Origin: Ruminococcus sp.
Lineage (GTDB): Bacteria > Bacillota > Clostridia > Oscillospirales > Ruminococcaceae
Assembly: GCA_017519145.1 (NCBI GenBank)
Contig: JAFWTA010000030.1
Location: 124,001-188,000 of the forward strand
Direction: 5' to 3'
Length of the DNA stretch: 64,000 nucleotides
Shown here piece by piece: positions 20,214-29,367 of this stretch (the stretch's first letter is position 1; the number at the start of each line of letters is the position of its first letter). The notes beneath the pieces were generated by a model that was given only the letters and a program-made list of their open reading frames with translations, searched no databases and was not told the DNA's origin. Made by a program: the position numbers and the translations under genes.

Positions 20214-21548
20214 TTACTTATCCTCCCCTGTGAATGCGAACATAGACTGATTTTCCTCGTCTATAACATCGAGTACTTTGTTGAAATACTCGTTTTCAAA
20301 GTTTGCAGTGAATTTTTCATTGAGAAGCATTTCCTTCTCCTCGCCGCTCTCCATTTCCTTGAGGCGGGCTTTTCCGTCATTGAGCTCATTATCGCCGATA
20401 ACCATTGTATAAACTGCGCCGATCTTGTTGGCATATTTCATCTGAGCCTTTATTCCTCTGCCCATAAGGTCATACTCGGCACGATAACCGAATTCGCGGA
20501 GATCCTTTACGAGCTCCATAGCCTTTTCGAGAGCAGCATCGCCCATAGTTGCAAAATAGATGTCGCACTTTTTGGGAGCAAGGTAATCACACTCCTGTTT
20601 GTCCATAACAAGGAGAAGTCTCTCGATGCCCATACCAAAACCGAGAGCAGGAGTAGGCTGTCCGCCGAGCTGCTCAATGAGTCCGTCGTAACGTCCGCCG
20701 CCGCAGACTGTTCCCTGTGCGCCTATCTCTGTGGTTATGAACTCGAAAACAGTCTTGGTGTAGTAATCGAGACCGCGTACTATCTTAGGATCTACAATGT
20801 AGGAAACATCAGCATTATCAAGGTATTTTTTCAGCTTTGTGAAGTGGTCGCTGCATTCCTCACACAGATAATCGAGAATAACCGGAGCGTCCTTGGCTAT
20901 TTCGCGATCCTCAGGGCTCTTGCAGTCAAGAAGTCTCATAGGATTCTTGACAAGGCGCTCCTTGCAGGTATCGCAGAGCTCGTCTTTATGCGGCTCGAAA
21001 TAAGCTCTCAGAGCCTCGTGGTATTTAGCACGGCAAGCCGGGCAGCCGATAGAGTTGATGTGGAGCTCTATCTTCTTCAGTCCAAGTCTGTCAAGGATAT
21101 TCTTTGCAAGACTGATCACCTCAGCGTCAGCAGCGGGTGAAGAGCTTCCTGCCATTTCCAGTCCGAACTGGTGGAATTCACGGAGTCTGCCTGCCTGTGG
21201 TCTTTCGTGACGGAAGCAGGAAATGATGTAGAATATCCTCTGAGGCATAGCCTCATTGAGGAGTCCGTTCTGAAGCATTGCACGGATAGCGCCTGCGGTT
21301 CCCTCGGGACGGAGAGTAAATTCAGTCTCCTTAGCTTTTACTGTATACATCTCTTTCTGAACAACGTCAGTTGTTTCGCCGACAGAACGTAAAAAGAGGT
21401 CTGTATTCTCAAAGGTTGGGAAACGCAGCTCACCGAAGCCGAAACTCTCAGCAGTTTCGCGTGCTATCTTCTCTATGGTATACCACTTGTGGATATCCTT
21501 CGGAAGAACATCTTCGGTTCCATTTGGGCGTTTGATATTAATAGCCAT
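20214..21548 (-). CDS. hisS: Histidyl-tRNA synthetase
   Basis: Class II synthetase, about 444 residues. RPNGTEDVLP starts the family, motif 1-2 region contains FTLRPEGTAGAIRAML and YIISCFRHERPQAGRLREFHQFG, and the histidine-specific loop is RGLDYYTKTVFEF with GGGRYDGLIEQLGG. The anticodon-binding domain is at the C-terminus (about 340-440), followed by a short acidic tail. The ATG at 21546-21548 suits the AAGGAAAGG ribosome-binding site better than a TTG 9 nt earlier. hisS-aspS adjacency is common in Firmicutes. Confidence 0.97.
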   Translation of the reverse strand: MAINIKRPNGTEDVLPKDIHKWYTIEKIARETAESFGFGELRFPTFENTDLFLRSVGETTDVVQKEMYTVKAKETEFTLRPEGTAGAIRAMLQNGLLNEAMPQRIFYIISCFRHERPQAGRLREFHQFGLEMAGSSSPAADAEVISLAKNILDRLGLKKIELHINSIGCPACRAKYHEALRAYFEPHKDELCDTCKERLVKNPMRLLDCKSPEDREIAKDAPVILDYLCEECSDHFTKLKKYLDNADVSYIVDPKIVRGLDYYTKTVFEFITTEIGAQGTVCGGGRYDGLIEQLGGQPTPALGFGMGIERLLLVMDKQECDYLAPKKCDIYFATMGDAALEKAMELVKDLREFGYRAEYDLMGRGIKAQMKYANKIGAVYTMVIGDNELNDGKARLKEMESGEEKEMLLNEKFTANFENEYFNKVLDVIDEENQSMFAFTGEDK

Positions 21549-21582
21549 ATATTTCAAGCCTTTCCTTGTGTTATTACATGAA

Positions 21583-21608
21583 AATTGTCCCTTGATGAAG
21601 GGACAATT
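21583..21608 (-). terminator. Terminator or attenuator between mgsA and hisS
   Basis: A perfect 11-bp stem AATTGTCCCTT with a 4-nt loop, ending in TTTT on the minus strand. It may end the minD-mgsA transcript with some read-through to hisS. Confidence 0.65.
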
Positions 21609-21613
21609 AAATA

Positions 21614-22015
21614 TCAGATGCTCGGATTACCGACCTCACGCCAATCAAGGTCTCCTCTTTCAAGGGCGAGTATCAGCGCTTCAGCGGTAGCGATATTTGT
21701 TGCAACAGGAACGTTATGAACGTCACAAAGTCTCAGGAGGTTCATTCCGTGTACATCAGCTGCCTTAGGATTGATAGGATCTCTGAAGAACAGAAGAACA
21801 TCGACCTCGTTGCACGAAAGAAGTGCAAGTATCTGTTCAGCTCCGCCCTGTCCGCTGAGATATCTCTTTATCGGAAGTCCCGTAGCTTCGCTTACCTGCT
21901 TGCCTGTAGTGTTGGTAGCAATGAGTGTATGCTTGGATAAAATTCCGCAGTAAGCGCTGCAGAACTGGACCATAAGCTCTTTTTTAGCGTCATGCGCAAT
22001 AATTGCGATCTTCAT
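21614..22015 (-). CDS. mgsA: Methylglyoxal synthase
   Basis: Converts dihydroxyacetone phosphate to methylglyoxal and phosphate, a glycolytic bypass releasing phosphate. About 133 residues with the MGS-like fold: IAIIAHDAKKELMVQFC, LIATNTTGKQV, LSGQGGAEQI (phosphate loop), VDVLLFFRDPI with the catalytic Asp region and PVATNIATAEALI. The start is the ATG at 22013-22015 (AAAGGA upstream). It follows minD by about 36 nt. Confidence 0.93.
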   Translation of the reverse strand: MKIAIIAHDAKKELMVQFCSAYCGILSKHTLIATNTTGKQVSEATGLPIKRYLSGQGGAEQILALLSCNEVDVLLFFRDPINPKAADVHGMNLLRLCDVHNVPVATNIATAEALILALERGDLDWREVGNPSI

Positions 22016-22051
22016 ATATATGTCCTTTCCCCGCAAAGCGGAATATTTTCA

Positions 22052-22789
22052 TTATACAGTTTTAACTGTAAGCGGAACGAATTCTCCGCCAAGTCTCTTT
22101 GAGATAGCATCAAATGCTCTGAGAGCTTCGCTGTCGGTCGGGATAGGATTACCCTTTCCTGTAGCAACCGTCATCTTGAAGTCATCGGGTATAACACCTA
22201 TAAGCTGAACGCCTACCTTATCGATGATCTCATCAAGGTTAGAAATGAGCTCACTTCCGATGATCTTTTTGCTTATCTTATTAATGATAAGGCGCTGGCT
22301 CTTGTTGCCTCTGTTATAGAATTCATCTGACATGAGACTTGCGTCTCTGATGCAGACAGGATCAGGTGTAGAGATAACAAGTATAAGGTTAGCCTGCTCA
22401 ACTATATCGAAAACGTGTGAATTAATTCCTGCGCCTGTATCGATAATGATATATTCAAAGTATTTCTTTACAGAGCGGCAGATCTCAACGATCTGTTCAG
22501 CATTAACTGCGGTCAGAGTCTTAGGAGCACAAAGGATATTCAGATTTGTAGCCATAGGGATCTGAGCAACTGCATCAAGAGCAGACTTCTTTCCGCTGAG
22601 GACATCGCCCAGGTCATACTTGATATTATCCTCAACTCCGAAAATGATATCGAGACATCTGAGACCGAAGTCCAGTTCAATGATGAGAGTCCTGTGACCC
22701 TGTTTTGCGAGAGTATAACCAAGACCTGCACATACGGTAGACTTTCCAGTACCGCCTTTTCCTGAGGTAATAGCAATAATTTTAGACAT
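22052..22789 (-). CDS. minD: Septum site-determining ATPase MinD
   Basis: ParA-type ATPase that places the division site by recruiting MinC to the membrane. About 245 residues. The deviant Walker A SGKGGTGKST is at residues 9-18, switch I/II at ELDFGLRCLDIIFG and YIIIDTGAGI. The C-terminus (AFDAISKRLGGEFVPL) is a short amphipathic helix fitting a membrane-targeting sequence, somewhat shorter than in E. coli. The start is the ATG at 22787-22789, after a GGAAAGG site. minC and minE are not next to it in this window. Confidence 0.9.
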   Translation of the reverse strand: MSKIIAITSGKGGTGKSTVCAGLGYTLAKQGHRTLIIELDFGLRCLDIIFGVEDNIKYDLGDVLSGKKSALDAVAQIPMATNLNILCAPKTLTAVNAEQIVEICRSVKKYFEYIIIDTGAGINSHVFDIVEQANLILVISTPDPVCIRDASLMSDEFYNRGNKSQRLIINKISKKIIGSELISNLDEIIDKVGVQLIGVIPDDFKMTVATGKGNPIPTDSEALRAFDAISKRLGGEFVPLTVKTV

Positions 22790-22884
22790 TTCGTTTCCTT
22801 TCCGATATCCGCAAGCCAAAGCAGTGTTGCTGCATAAACGGCACCGGACTCTGATAATTATTAATAATAATAATCCTACTGTAC

Positions 22885-22913
22885 ATTATAACACATAATT
22901 ACCTAAATGTCAA
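22885..22913 (-). promoter_or_regulatory. SigA-type promoter for minD-mgsA
   Basis: Minus-strand TTGACA (22908-22913) and TATAAT (22885-22890), spacer 17 bp: a fully consensus promoter. Confidence 0.9.
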
Positions 22914-22982
22914 AGAACTTTTTGAAACAAAAGATAAAATTGTGCAAATATGCTCTTTTTAGGGTTTACAATTGTATATTTC

Positions 22983-23489
22983 TTACAAAGAGTTTTTGAT
23001 TTCAGCCATAATTTTATTTACGGTCTTTTCAATATTGCAGCCATTCTCATCAATGACGATATCGGCATACTTTTCATAAAGCGGAACTCTTTCTTTGTAC
23101 AATGCACTCAGAGATTGTCCTTTGCGGATAACAACTCCCCTGTTTTTTATGTTCCCGAGACGGTATTTGAGCTTGTTATAGTCAAGTTTCAGGTAAACCA
23201 CAATACTTTTATCGGAAAGATTAGCCATAGCCTCTTTACCGTAAACAACGCTTCCGCCGGTAGCAATGACCGAATTATCAGCAGAAAACGTACTTAGTAT
23301 CCTGTTCTCGGTCTCTATAAATCCATCAATTCCTTTTTCAGCAATGATGTCTTTAAGAAGCTTTTTCTCTTTCTTCTGTATGACCAGATCGGTATCCACG
23401 AAGCTGTATCCCAGCAGCTTTGCGAGGATAACTCCCACGGTACTTTTTCCGACTCCGGGCATACCAATAAGTATAATATTTTTATGCAC
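22983..23489 (-). CDS. aroK: Shikimate kinase
   Basis: Phosphorylates shikimate in the aromatic amino-acid pathway. 168 residues with Walker A GMPGVGKST (9-17), the shikimate-binding DTD in SFVDTDLVIQ, GGSVVYG (the GGG-like loop), the lid Arg region NIKNRGVVIR and the adenine-site ERVPLYEKYAD. Translation starts at a GTG (23487-23489), 7 nt after GGAGAG. The gene stands alone between its own promoter and the minD unit, apart from other aro genes. Confidence 0.92.
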   Translation of the reverse strand: MHKNIILIGMPGVGKSTVGVILAKLLGYSFVDTDLVIQKKEKKLLKDIIAEKGIDGFIETENRILSTFSADNSVIATGGSVVYGKEAMANLSDKSIVVYLKLDYNKLKYRLGNIKNRGVVIRKGQSLSALYKERVPLYEKYADIVIDENGCNIEKTVNKIMAEIKNSL

Positions 23490-23522
23490 TTTATACTCTC
23501 CACATATGTTTGATACATTATT

Positions 23523-23551
23523 ATTTTAACTCACATTGTGCAAAATGTCAA
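23523..23551 (-). promoter_or_regulatory. SigA-type promoter for aroK
   Basis: Minus-strand TTGACA (23546-23551) and TAAAAT (23523-23528), spacer 17 bp. Confidence 0.82.
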
Positions 23552-23600
23552 TAGATAATTCAGCCATATATTGCGATATTATTTTTTTATATACTGTTTA

Positions 23601-23629
23601 TTGACAAAAAAGAGGTTATATGATAACAT
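23601..23629 (+). promoter_or_regulatory. SigA-type promoter for the radical SAM gene
   Basis: TTGACA at 23601-23606 and TAACAT at 23624-23629, spacer 17 bp, about 22 nt before the start codon. Confidence 0.78.
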
Positions 23630-23650
23630 ATTTTCACAAGGAGTGGTCAT

Positions 23651-24589
23651 ATGAGCAGAAATCCGTTTACTTTTTCATGCGATAATAAGCGATATCACAC
23701 GCTAAATTACTACAATAAAGCAAGATTTGGTCAGAAGATACATAAAGCTGTTATCGACTGCGGTCTTACCTGCCCCAATATCGACGGCAGCAAAGGCACA
23801 GGCGGCTGTATTTTCTGCGATGGCGGCAGCGGATATTTTACTCATTCCGATGCAGATATAACAGCTCAGCTCACACTTGAAAAGGAAAGGATCTGCAGAA
23901 AGTTCGGCGATAGCGCTCGGTTTATCGCATACTTTCAGGCAAATACAAATACATATGCTCCTGCTGATACGCTCAGACAATACTACGAAGCTGCACTTAC
24001 CTTTCCCAATGTCTGCGGTATCTCCATAGGCACGCGCGGAGACTGCCTTTCTGATGAAGTTATGAGTATACTAATTGAATTAAACGAAATAACCGATCTG
24101 ACAGTGGAATTAGGAATGCAGACCTGTCACGACCAGACAATAAAGCTGATAAACAGATGCTGTACGCACAGTGAGTTTCTGGAAGGTTTTTATAAGCTTA
24201 AAAGTGCAGGCATACGGACCTGTCTCCATATTATAAACGGGCTTCCCGGTGAAAACGAAGAAATGATGCTGCAAACTGCACATGAGCTTGCAAGACTTGC
24301 CCCCGAAGCTGTAAAAATACAGATGCTACATGTCATAAAAGGCACAGAGCTGGAAAAATGGTATAACCGCGGCACGTTACGCCTTCTTGATCGCGACGAA
24401 TACATCAATATCGTTGTAAAACAGCTCGAGCTGCTTCCTCCGCAAACTGTTATAGAGCGGATCACAGGCGACGGAGATAAGCGAAAGCTCATCGCTCCCG
24501 ACTGGACAAAGGATAAGATAGCAGTTCTAGGAGGGATTGACAAAAGGCTCGTCGAGCTGGATACATGGCAGGGCAAGCTATATAAATAG
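23651..24589 (+). CDS. Radical SAM protein, TIGR01212/YhcC family
   Basis: 312 residues. The cluster-binding motif is of the unusual YhcC type: CPNIDGSKGTGGCIFCD (about residues 40-56), with a further upstream Cys in IDCGLTC. RYHTLNYYNKARFGQKIHK at the start and EMQTC-like LGMQTCHDQT are characteristic. Members are oxygen-independent-coproporphyrinogen-oxidase relatives whose reaction is not settled; a role in RNA or cofactor modification is possible but not shown. Ribosome-binding site AAGGAG is 9 nt upstream. Confidence 0.88.
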   Translation: MSRNPFTFSCDNKRYHTLNYYNKARFGQKIHKAVIDCGLTCPNIDGSKGTGGCIFCDGGSGYFTHSDADITAQLTLEKERICRKFGDSARFIAYFQANTNTYAPADTLRQYYEAALTFPNVCGISIGTRGDCLSDEVMSILIELNEITDLTVELGMQTCHDQTIKLINRCCTHSEFLEGFYKLKSAGIRTCLHIINGLPGENEEMMLQTAHELARLAPEAVKIQMLHVIKGTELEKWYNRGTLRLLDRDEYINIVVKQLELLPPQTVIERITGDGDKRKLIAPDWTKDKIAVLGGIDKRLVELDTWQGKLYK

Positions 24590-24594
24590 AATAT

Positions 24595-24627
24595 AACAGG
24601 CAGAGGTTATCCTCTGCCCGTTGTTTT
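24595..24627. terminator. Bidirectional terminator between converging genes
   Basis: A 12-bp stem (AACAGGCAGAGG, one mismatch) with TTAT loop and a TTGTTTTTAT tail on the plus strand; it also serves lysA on the minus strand. Confidence 0.8.
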
Positions 24628-25925
24628 TATATATCGTTTCTGATAATATCTTCAAGGGTTTCTCTCTTGACAGCAATGCGCGATTTACCGTCTTTCACAA
24701 AAACTACCGCAGGCTTCTGGAGCCTGTTGTAATTTGAAGACATAGAGTAATTATAGGCACCTGTGGCGCAAACAGCGATTATATCGCCCGACTCAGCGTG
24801 CTGAAGCGGCATATTCTCGCCGATAAGATCTCCGCTCTCACAGCACTTTCCTGCAATAGTCACCTTTTCAGTCTTTTCCTGATCGGCCTTATTCGCAACA
24901 ATAGCTGTATACTCCGAGCCGTAAAGAATGTATCTGGGACTGTCGGCCATGCCGCCGTCTACGGATATATAAGTCCTGATATCGGGAATCTCCTTGCGAG
25001 CACCAACAGTATAGAGTGTTATTCCCGCAGGTGCAGCAATTGAGCGTCCGGGCTCGATGAACATCTTAGGAAGCTTTACTCCAAGGCTCTCGCACTCACT
25101 CTTAACGATCTGAGACACACGTTCAAGATAAGTTTCAAACGGCGAAGGATCATCCTTATCGGTATACATGATACCAAATCCGCCGCCGAGGTTAAGTCCG
25201 TCGATCTCATAGCCAAGCTCATTCTTTATCTTTGCGATGAAACTAAGCATTACCTTTGCAGCCTCTTCAAAAGGGGCAATGTCGAAGATCTGTGAGCCGA
25301 TATGACAATGCAGACCATAGAGATTTACATTTTTACAATTTACAGCTTCCTTTACAGCGTCAAAAGCTTCGCCTGTTTCAAGAGCAAAACCAAATTTACT
25401 GTCGATCTGACCTGTTTTTACAAAATCATGTGTATGAGCGTCGATACCGGGCTTGATCCTGAACATAATATTCTGGCAAACGCCCTGTGTCTCGGCGATC
25501 TTTTCAAGTCTGTGAAGTTCACTTATATTGTCGACGATTATATGTCCGACTCCATTTTCGACTGCAAAACAGAGCTCCTCATCGGTCTTGTTATTGCCGT
25601 GGAATCCCACCTTTTCCATAGGAAATCCAGCCTTGAGAGCGGTATAAAGCTCTCCAATGGAAACTGCATCAAGACCGTCACCCTCGTCAGCAACTATCCT
25701 GCACATTTCCATGCACGAGAAAGCCTTGCTTGCGTAGTGTACCTCGCCCTGACCGTTGTAGTACTTGTTCATGCTGTCATGAAAACGGCGGAGACTTTTT
25801 CTTATCATCTGCTCGTCCATGACATAAAGCGGTGTGCCGTATTCTTTTACAAGCTCCACCGTGTCAGCTCCGCCGATGGTGAGATGTCCCTCGGAGTTGA
25901 CATTGAGATTTTCGGATACAAACAT
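24627..25925 (-). CDS. lysA: Diaminopimelate decarboxylase
   Basis: PLP enzyme making lysine from meso-diaminopimelate, the last step of lysine synthesis. About 432 residues with an alanine-racemase-like barrel: PLP lysine in HYASKAFSC near 69, GLHCHIGSQIFD, the phosphate loop GGGFGIMY, EPGRSIAAPAG, and the substrate-site Cys in GKCCESGDLIGEN from the partner subunit. I prefer the ATG at 25923-25925, which is 8 nt after AAAGGA; an upstream ATG at 25934 overlaps that site. It ends the lon-engB-lysA run. Confidence 0.95.
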   Translation of the reverse strand: MFVSENLNVNSEGHLTIGGADTVELVKEYGTPLYVMDEQMIRKSLRRFHDSMNKYYNGQGEVHYASKAFSCMEMCRIVADEGDGLDAVSIGELYTALKAGFPMEKVGFHGNNKTDEELCFAVENGVGHIIVDNISELHRLEKIAETQGVCQNIMFRIKPGIDAHTHDFVKTGQIDSKFGFALETGEAFDAVKEAVNCKNVNLYGLHCHIGSQIFDIAPFEEAAKVMLSFIAKIKNELGYEIDGLNLGGGFGIMYTDKDDPSPFETYLERVSQIVKSECESLGVKLPKMFIEPGRSIAAPAGITLYTVGARKEIPDIRTYISVDGGMADSPRYILYGSEYTAIVANKADQEKTEKVTIAGKCCESGDLIGENMPLQHAESGDIIAVCATGAYNYSMSSNYNRLQKPAVVFVKDGKSRIAVKRETLEDIIRNDI

Positions 25926-25949
25926 TTTTAACATCCTTTCGGGTATAAT

Positions 25950-26558
25950 TTATTCGTCAGCGACGTCATTGTCGTCTGCGATATCCTCAACGATCTGTCT
26001 GAGTTCTTCGACTCCCTCGAATGTCTGTGATGAAAAAGGTATAGTATGTATATCCTCAAAGCACGGTATTTCATCCTTGAAAGCTTCAAGTCTCTTTGCA
26101 CGCTCGGTCTTGTTGAGCTTGTCTGCCTTGGTCAGAACGAGCACAAAAGGCATCTCCGTATCAATGAGGTAATTTACCATCTGAACGTCGTCTTTTGTGG
26201 GAGCGTGACGCATATCAACAAGCATGAATACAAGACGGATATCTCTGTCAGAGCTGAGATACCCCTCAATAAGCCCTGACCAGCGCTCTTTCTCGGATTT
26301 AGATACTTTTGCATAGCCGTAGCCGGGAAGGTCTACAAAGTAGATATTTTCCAGCCCGTAAAAATTGATGGTTGCGGTTTTTCCGGGGACAGAGCTAACT
26401 CTTGCAAGATTTTTCCTGTTGAAAAGCTTATTGATAAGCGTAGATTTTCCCACATTGGAATGTCCCGCAAAGGCTATCTCTATCCTTTCGGGAGCGGGGA
26501 TCTGTGAGAATTTGCCATATGCGGCGGTAAACTCCGCTTTGTTGTAATTAAGTTTCAC
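25950..26558 (-). CDS. engB: Ribosome biogenesis GTPase YsxC/EngB
   Basis: Essential GTPase in late 50S assembly, 202 residues. G1 GHSNVGKSTLIN, G2 region PGKTATINFY, G3 DLPGYGYAKV and G4 TKADKLN are all present. The start is GTG (26556-26558) with AAGGAGG 7 nt upstream. It is 21 nt downstream of lon, an order also seen in B. subtilis. Confidence 0.95.
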   Translation of the reverse strand: MKLNYNKAEFTAAYGKFSQIPAPERIEIAFAGHSNVGKSTLINKLFNRKNLARVSSVPGKTATINFYGLENIYFVDLPGYGYAKVSKSEKERWSGLIEGYLSSDRDIRLVFMLVDMRHAPTKDDVQMVNYLIDTEMPFVLVLTKADKLNKTERAKRLEAFKDEIPCFEDIHTIPFSSQTFEGVEELRQIVEDIADDNDVADE

Positions 26559-26579
26559 GGCGTTACCTCCTTACGATGT

Positions 26580-28922
26580 TTATTTTATAAGAGCTGTATC
26601 AAGAACGTCGGTAAGTTCCTCTGCATACACAAAGGTGATCGCGTTCTTTACAACTTCGTCAACTTCTTCGAGATCGGGCTTGTTTGCAGCAGGGATTATA
26701 ACAGTTTTTATCCCCGACTTGTATGCAGCCATGGTCTTTTCACGGAGTCCACCGATAGGGAGCACCTTTCCGTGTAGTGTGACCTCACCGGTCATTGCAA
26801 CATCAGACCTGACTTTGCGTCCGGAAAGTGCAGAGACAAGAGCTGTTGTCATTGTCACACCTGCAGATGGACCGTCCTTTGGAACAGCTCCCTCGGGAGC
26901 GTGTATGTGCAGATCCACATTCTTGTAAAAATCCGGATCAATCCCGTATTTGTCGGCAATACTGCGGACATAGCTGACCGCGATCTTTGAGCTCTCCTTC
27001 ATCACCTCGCCAAGTGAACCCGTAAGCTCGATCTTGCCTGTGCCCTTCATAGTAATGACCTCAATGGGCATGAGCACTCCGCCCACAGACGTCCAAGCCA
27101 GACCGTTTACAACTCCGACCTGATCTTCCTTTGAAGAAAGGTCCCCAAGATACTTGCGTATTCCGAGATAGCCGTTTATGTCCTTGGCTTTTACAGTCAC
27201 ACGCTTTACTTCTTCGGCAGCAATACGCTTTGCTGTCTTTCTGCAAAGTGATGCAATGCTTCTTTCAAGGGAACGAACACCTGCTTCCTTGGTGTAATAC
27301 TGTATAAGTTCGTCGATGGCATCATCGCTTATCTTCAGCTGCGAAGCCTTCAGACCGTGCTCCTTGAGCTGCTTGGGAATAAGATGCTCCTTGGCGATGT
27401 GGAACTTTTCTTCAGCTGTATAGCTGGGAAGCTCGATCACTTCCATTCTGTCGAGAAGCGGAGCAGGAATAGCTCCAACATTGTTGGCTGTTGTAATGAA
27501 TACAGCCTTGCTGAGGTCAAACGGCACCTCAATAAAGTGGTCGCGGAAAGCGTTATTCTGCTCAGCATCGAGGACCTCAAGCATAGCGGATGAGGGGTCA
27601 CCCTTTATATCGCTGCAAAGCTTGTCAATTTCATCAAAAAGAATAAGCGGATTAGCTGAGCCTGCCTGAGAGATAGCCGTAATGATACGTCCGGGCATAG
27701 CTCCTACATAAGTCTTTCTGTGGCCTCTGATATCAGCTTCATCACGGACACCGCCGAGAGATACTCTCGCGTATTTTCTTCCCATAGCCTTCGCGATGGA
27801 CTTGGCGATAGAGGTTTTTCCGATACCGGGAGGGCCTGCAAGACAAATGATCTGACCCTTTATTTCGGGATTGAGCATATGGACCGCAAGGAATTCAAGG
27901 ATACGCTCCTTGACCTTTTTAAGCCCGTAATGATCTTTTTCAAGAACTGCTTCAGCCTTTTCCATGGAAAGCTTTGCCTTTGTGTACTTTCCCCATGGAA
28001 GATCAAGTACTGTGTCAAGATAATTCTTTATAACGAAAGCTTCCTGTGATGACGGGGGCAGTTTTGTCAGCTTGTCAGCTTCCTTCAGAAGTTTCTCTTT
28101 GCTCTTTTCATCCAGCTTCAGTTCCATTATATCGTTGATGTATCCGAAAGCTTCTTCACCCTCATCCTCGCCGAGCTGTTCCTGAATAACTCTGAGCTGC
28201 TCACGAAGGTAGAACTCACGCTGTCCTTTGTCGATACTGTTCTTTGTCTGCTCGTTTATGAGATTTTCAAGCTCAAGTATCTCCACCTCGGAAGTAAGGC
28301 AGGCAAAAAGCACGGAAAGCTTGTTGATAACATTGGTCTCTTCAAGGAGAGTCTGCTTGTCCCTGTAATTGAGGTTGCAGTTGAAGGTGACCGTCTCAAA
28401 AAGCTTTATCGGAGAATCCTGAGTCATAATGGATGTCAGAAGCTCCTTAGGCATTCTCGGGAAGAATGACGCATATCTCTCGAAAACATCCTTTACCGAA
28501 CGTATAAGAGCCTCAGCTTCCACTTCATCCACCTTAGCTCTCGAATATGTTGGGGTCCTCTTGACCTCAGCCTTCAGGACTTCACCGTCATCTATAAGGC
28601 GAACCAGATTAGCTTTATAAACGCCCTCAACAAGAACTTTCATGATGTTGTCAGGGAGCTTCAGGACCTGTTTTATTTCAGCAACAACACCGACCTTGTA
28701 AAGATCAGATGCCTTGGGATTTTCAATATACGCTTCATGCTGGGTAACGAGAAAAAGCTTGCCGCCCTCTTTGAGGGCTCTCTCCACAGCAGCCATTGAT
28801 TTGCTTCTCGAAACATCAAAGTGCATGACCATTTTCGGGAAAGCAACAAGTCCTCTCATTGCAACAGTATAGAGGATATTAGCCTCTTCTATGTTCTTAT
28901 CGCTTTTTATTGTCTGTTCCAT
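26580..28922 (-). CDS. lon: ATP-dependent protease Lon
   Basis: AAA+ serine protease for damaged and regulatory proteins, 780 residues. Order: N-terminal LON substrate domain (to ~205), coiled-coil linker, AAA+ module with Walker A GPPGIGKTSIAK near 358 and Walker B LILFDEIDKL, then the protease domain with the Ser-Lys dyad: Ser in PKDGPSAGVTM and Lys in GGLREKTMAAYK. No membrane-anchoring insert is seen, so it is the cytoplasmic LonA type. It starts the lon-engB-lysA unit. Confidence 0.97.
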   Translation of the reverse strand: MEQTIKSDKNIEEANILYTVAMRGLVAFPKMVMHFDVSRSKSMAAVERALKEGGKLFLVTQHEAYIENPKASDLYKVGVVAEIKQVLKLPDNIMKVLVEGVYKANLVRLIDDGEVLKAEVKRTPTYSRAKVDEVEAEALIRSVKDVFERYASFFPRMPKELLTSIMTQDSPIKLFETVTFNCNLNYRDKQTLLEETNVINKLSVLFACLTSEVEILELENLINEQTKNSIDKGQREFYLREQLRVIQEQLGEDEGEEAFGYINDIMELKLDEKSKEKLLKEADKLTKLPPSSQEAFVIKNYLDTVLDLPWGKYTKAKLSMEKAEAVLEKDHYGLKKVKERILEFLAVHMLNPEIKGQIICLAGPPGIGKTSIAKSIAKAMGRKYARVSLGGVRDEADIRGHRKTYVGAMPGRIITAISQAGSANPLILFDEIDKLCSDIKGDPSSAMLEVLDAEQNNAFRDHFIEVPFDLSKAVFITTANNVGAIPAPLLDRMEVIELPSYTAEEKFHIAKEHLIPKQLKEHGLKASQLKISDDAIDELIQYYTKEAGVRSLERSIASLCRKTAKRIAAEEVKRVTVKAKDINGYLGIRKYLGDLSSKEDQVGVVNGLAWTSVGGVLMPIEVITMKGTGKIELTGSLGEVMKESSKIAVSYVRSIADKYGIDPDFYKNVDLHIHAPEGAVPKDGPSAGVTMTTALVSALSGRKVRSDVAMTGEVTLHGKVLPIGGLREKTMAAYKSGIKTVIIPAANKPDLEEVDEVVKNAITFVYAEELTDVLDTALIK

Positions 28923-29192
28923 AAAATCACCGCATTTCTATATGGTATCATATTCATCCTACTGACCGATAATGTCGGTTTCTTTATATTATACAATAAA
29001 AATAAAAAAAATTCAACCCCCTGCGTTCTTCTTAAGCTGAATGATGATATATCATTTTTCTATGCCGATTAAATAATTAAAGCGATAAGGTTATTTAATA
29101 TATTATTTAAGCAGTTTTGTCTTATATGCCATGCGAATATTTGCGATAGTTTGGCTATTATCTCCATTTTTTGCGAACTTTAAGAAATAATC
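28923..29192. other. Divergent intergenic region, lon side
   Basis: With the promoters listed separately, the ~445-base gap between lon and the TrpR-like gene holds a lon leader with an ACCGAC-ATTA-TCGGT-like small hairpin (around 28961-28979) and otherwise A/T-rich sequence. I see no RNA gene or ORF in it. Confidence 0.5.
28988..29016 (-). promoter_or_regulatory. SigA-type promoter for lon
   Basis: Minus-strand TTGAAT (29011-29016) and TATAAT (28988-28993), spacer 17 bp made almost wholly of T. Confidence 0.78.
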
Positions 29193-29221
29193 TTTACTTT
29201 TTGTTGAGAATGTGGTATGAT
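29193..29221 (+). promoter_or_regulatory. Upstream promoter P1 of the TrpR-like gene
   Basis: TTTACT at 29193-29198 and TATGAT at 29216-29221 with a 17-bp spacer. Just downstream are an ATACAC/GTGTAT inverted repeat and an imperfect hairpin (GCTCAGACACTA with TAGTGTGAGC, 29238-29273). Confidence 0.6.
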
Positions 29222-29285
29222 ATACACAAAGGTGTATGCTCAGACACTATTGCTTTTTTAAGGTAGTGTGAGCTTAGAAAAAAAG

Positions 29286-29323
29286 ACTTTACTTTTACGG
29301 AATAATGTGTTAAAATGTAAAGT
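29286..29323 (+). promoter_or_regulatory. Promoter P2 of the TrpR-like gene with flanking operator-like repeat
   Basis: TTTACT (29288-29293) and TAAAAT (29311-29316) are 17 bp apart. The inverted repeat ACTTTAC (29286-29292) and GTAAAGT (29317-29323) brackets the promoter exactly: one arm covers the -35 box, the other abuts the -10 box. This is a plausible site for autoregulation by the encoded DNA-binding protein. Confidence 0.55.
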
Positions 29324-29367
29324 AAGAAATTGTTGCATACGCCTTTACGGCAGATTGGAGAATTACT

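Noticed and set aside
20181-21140. Long plus-strand open frame (319 codons) antisense to hisS
   Set aside because: Overlaps a certain synthetase gene and its translation has the same shadow-like composition.
21549-21613. T-box leader upstream of hisS-aspS
   Set aside because: The gap is only about 65 nt and no specifier or antiterminator motif is visible.
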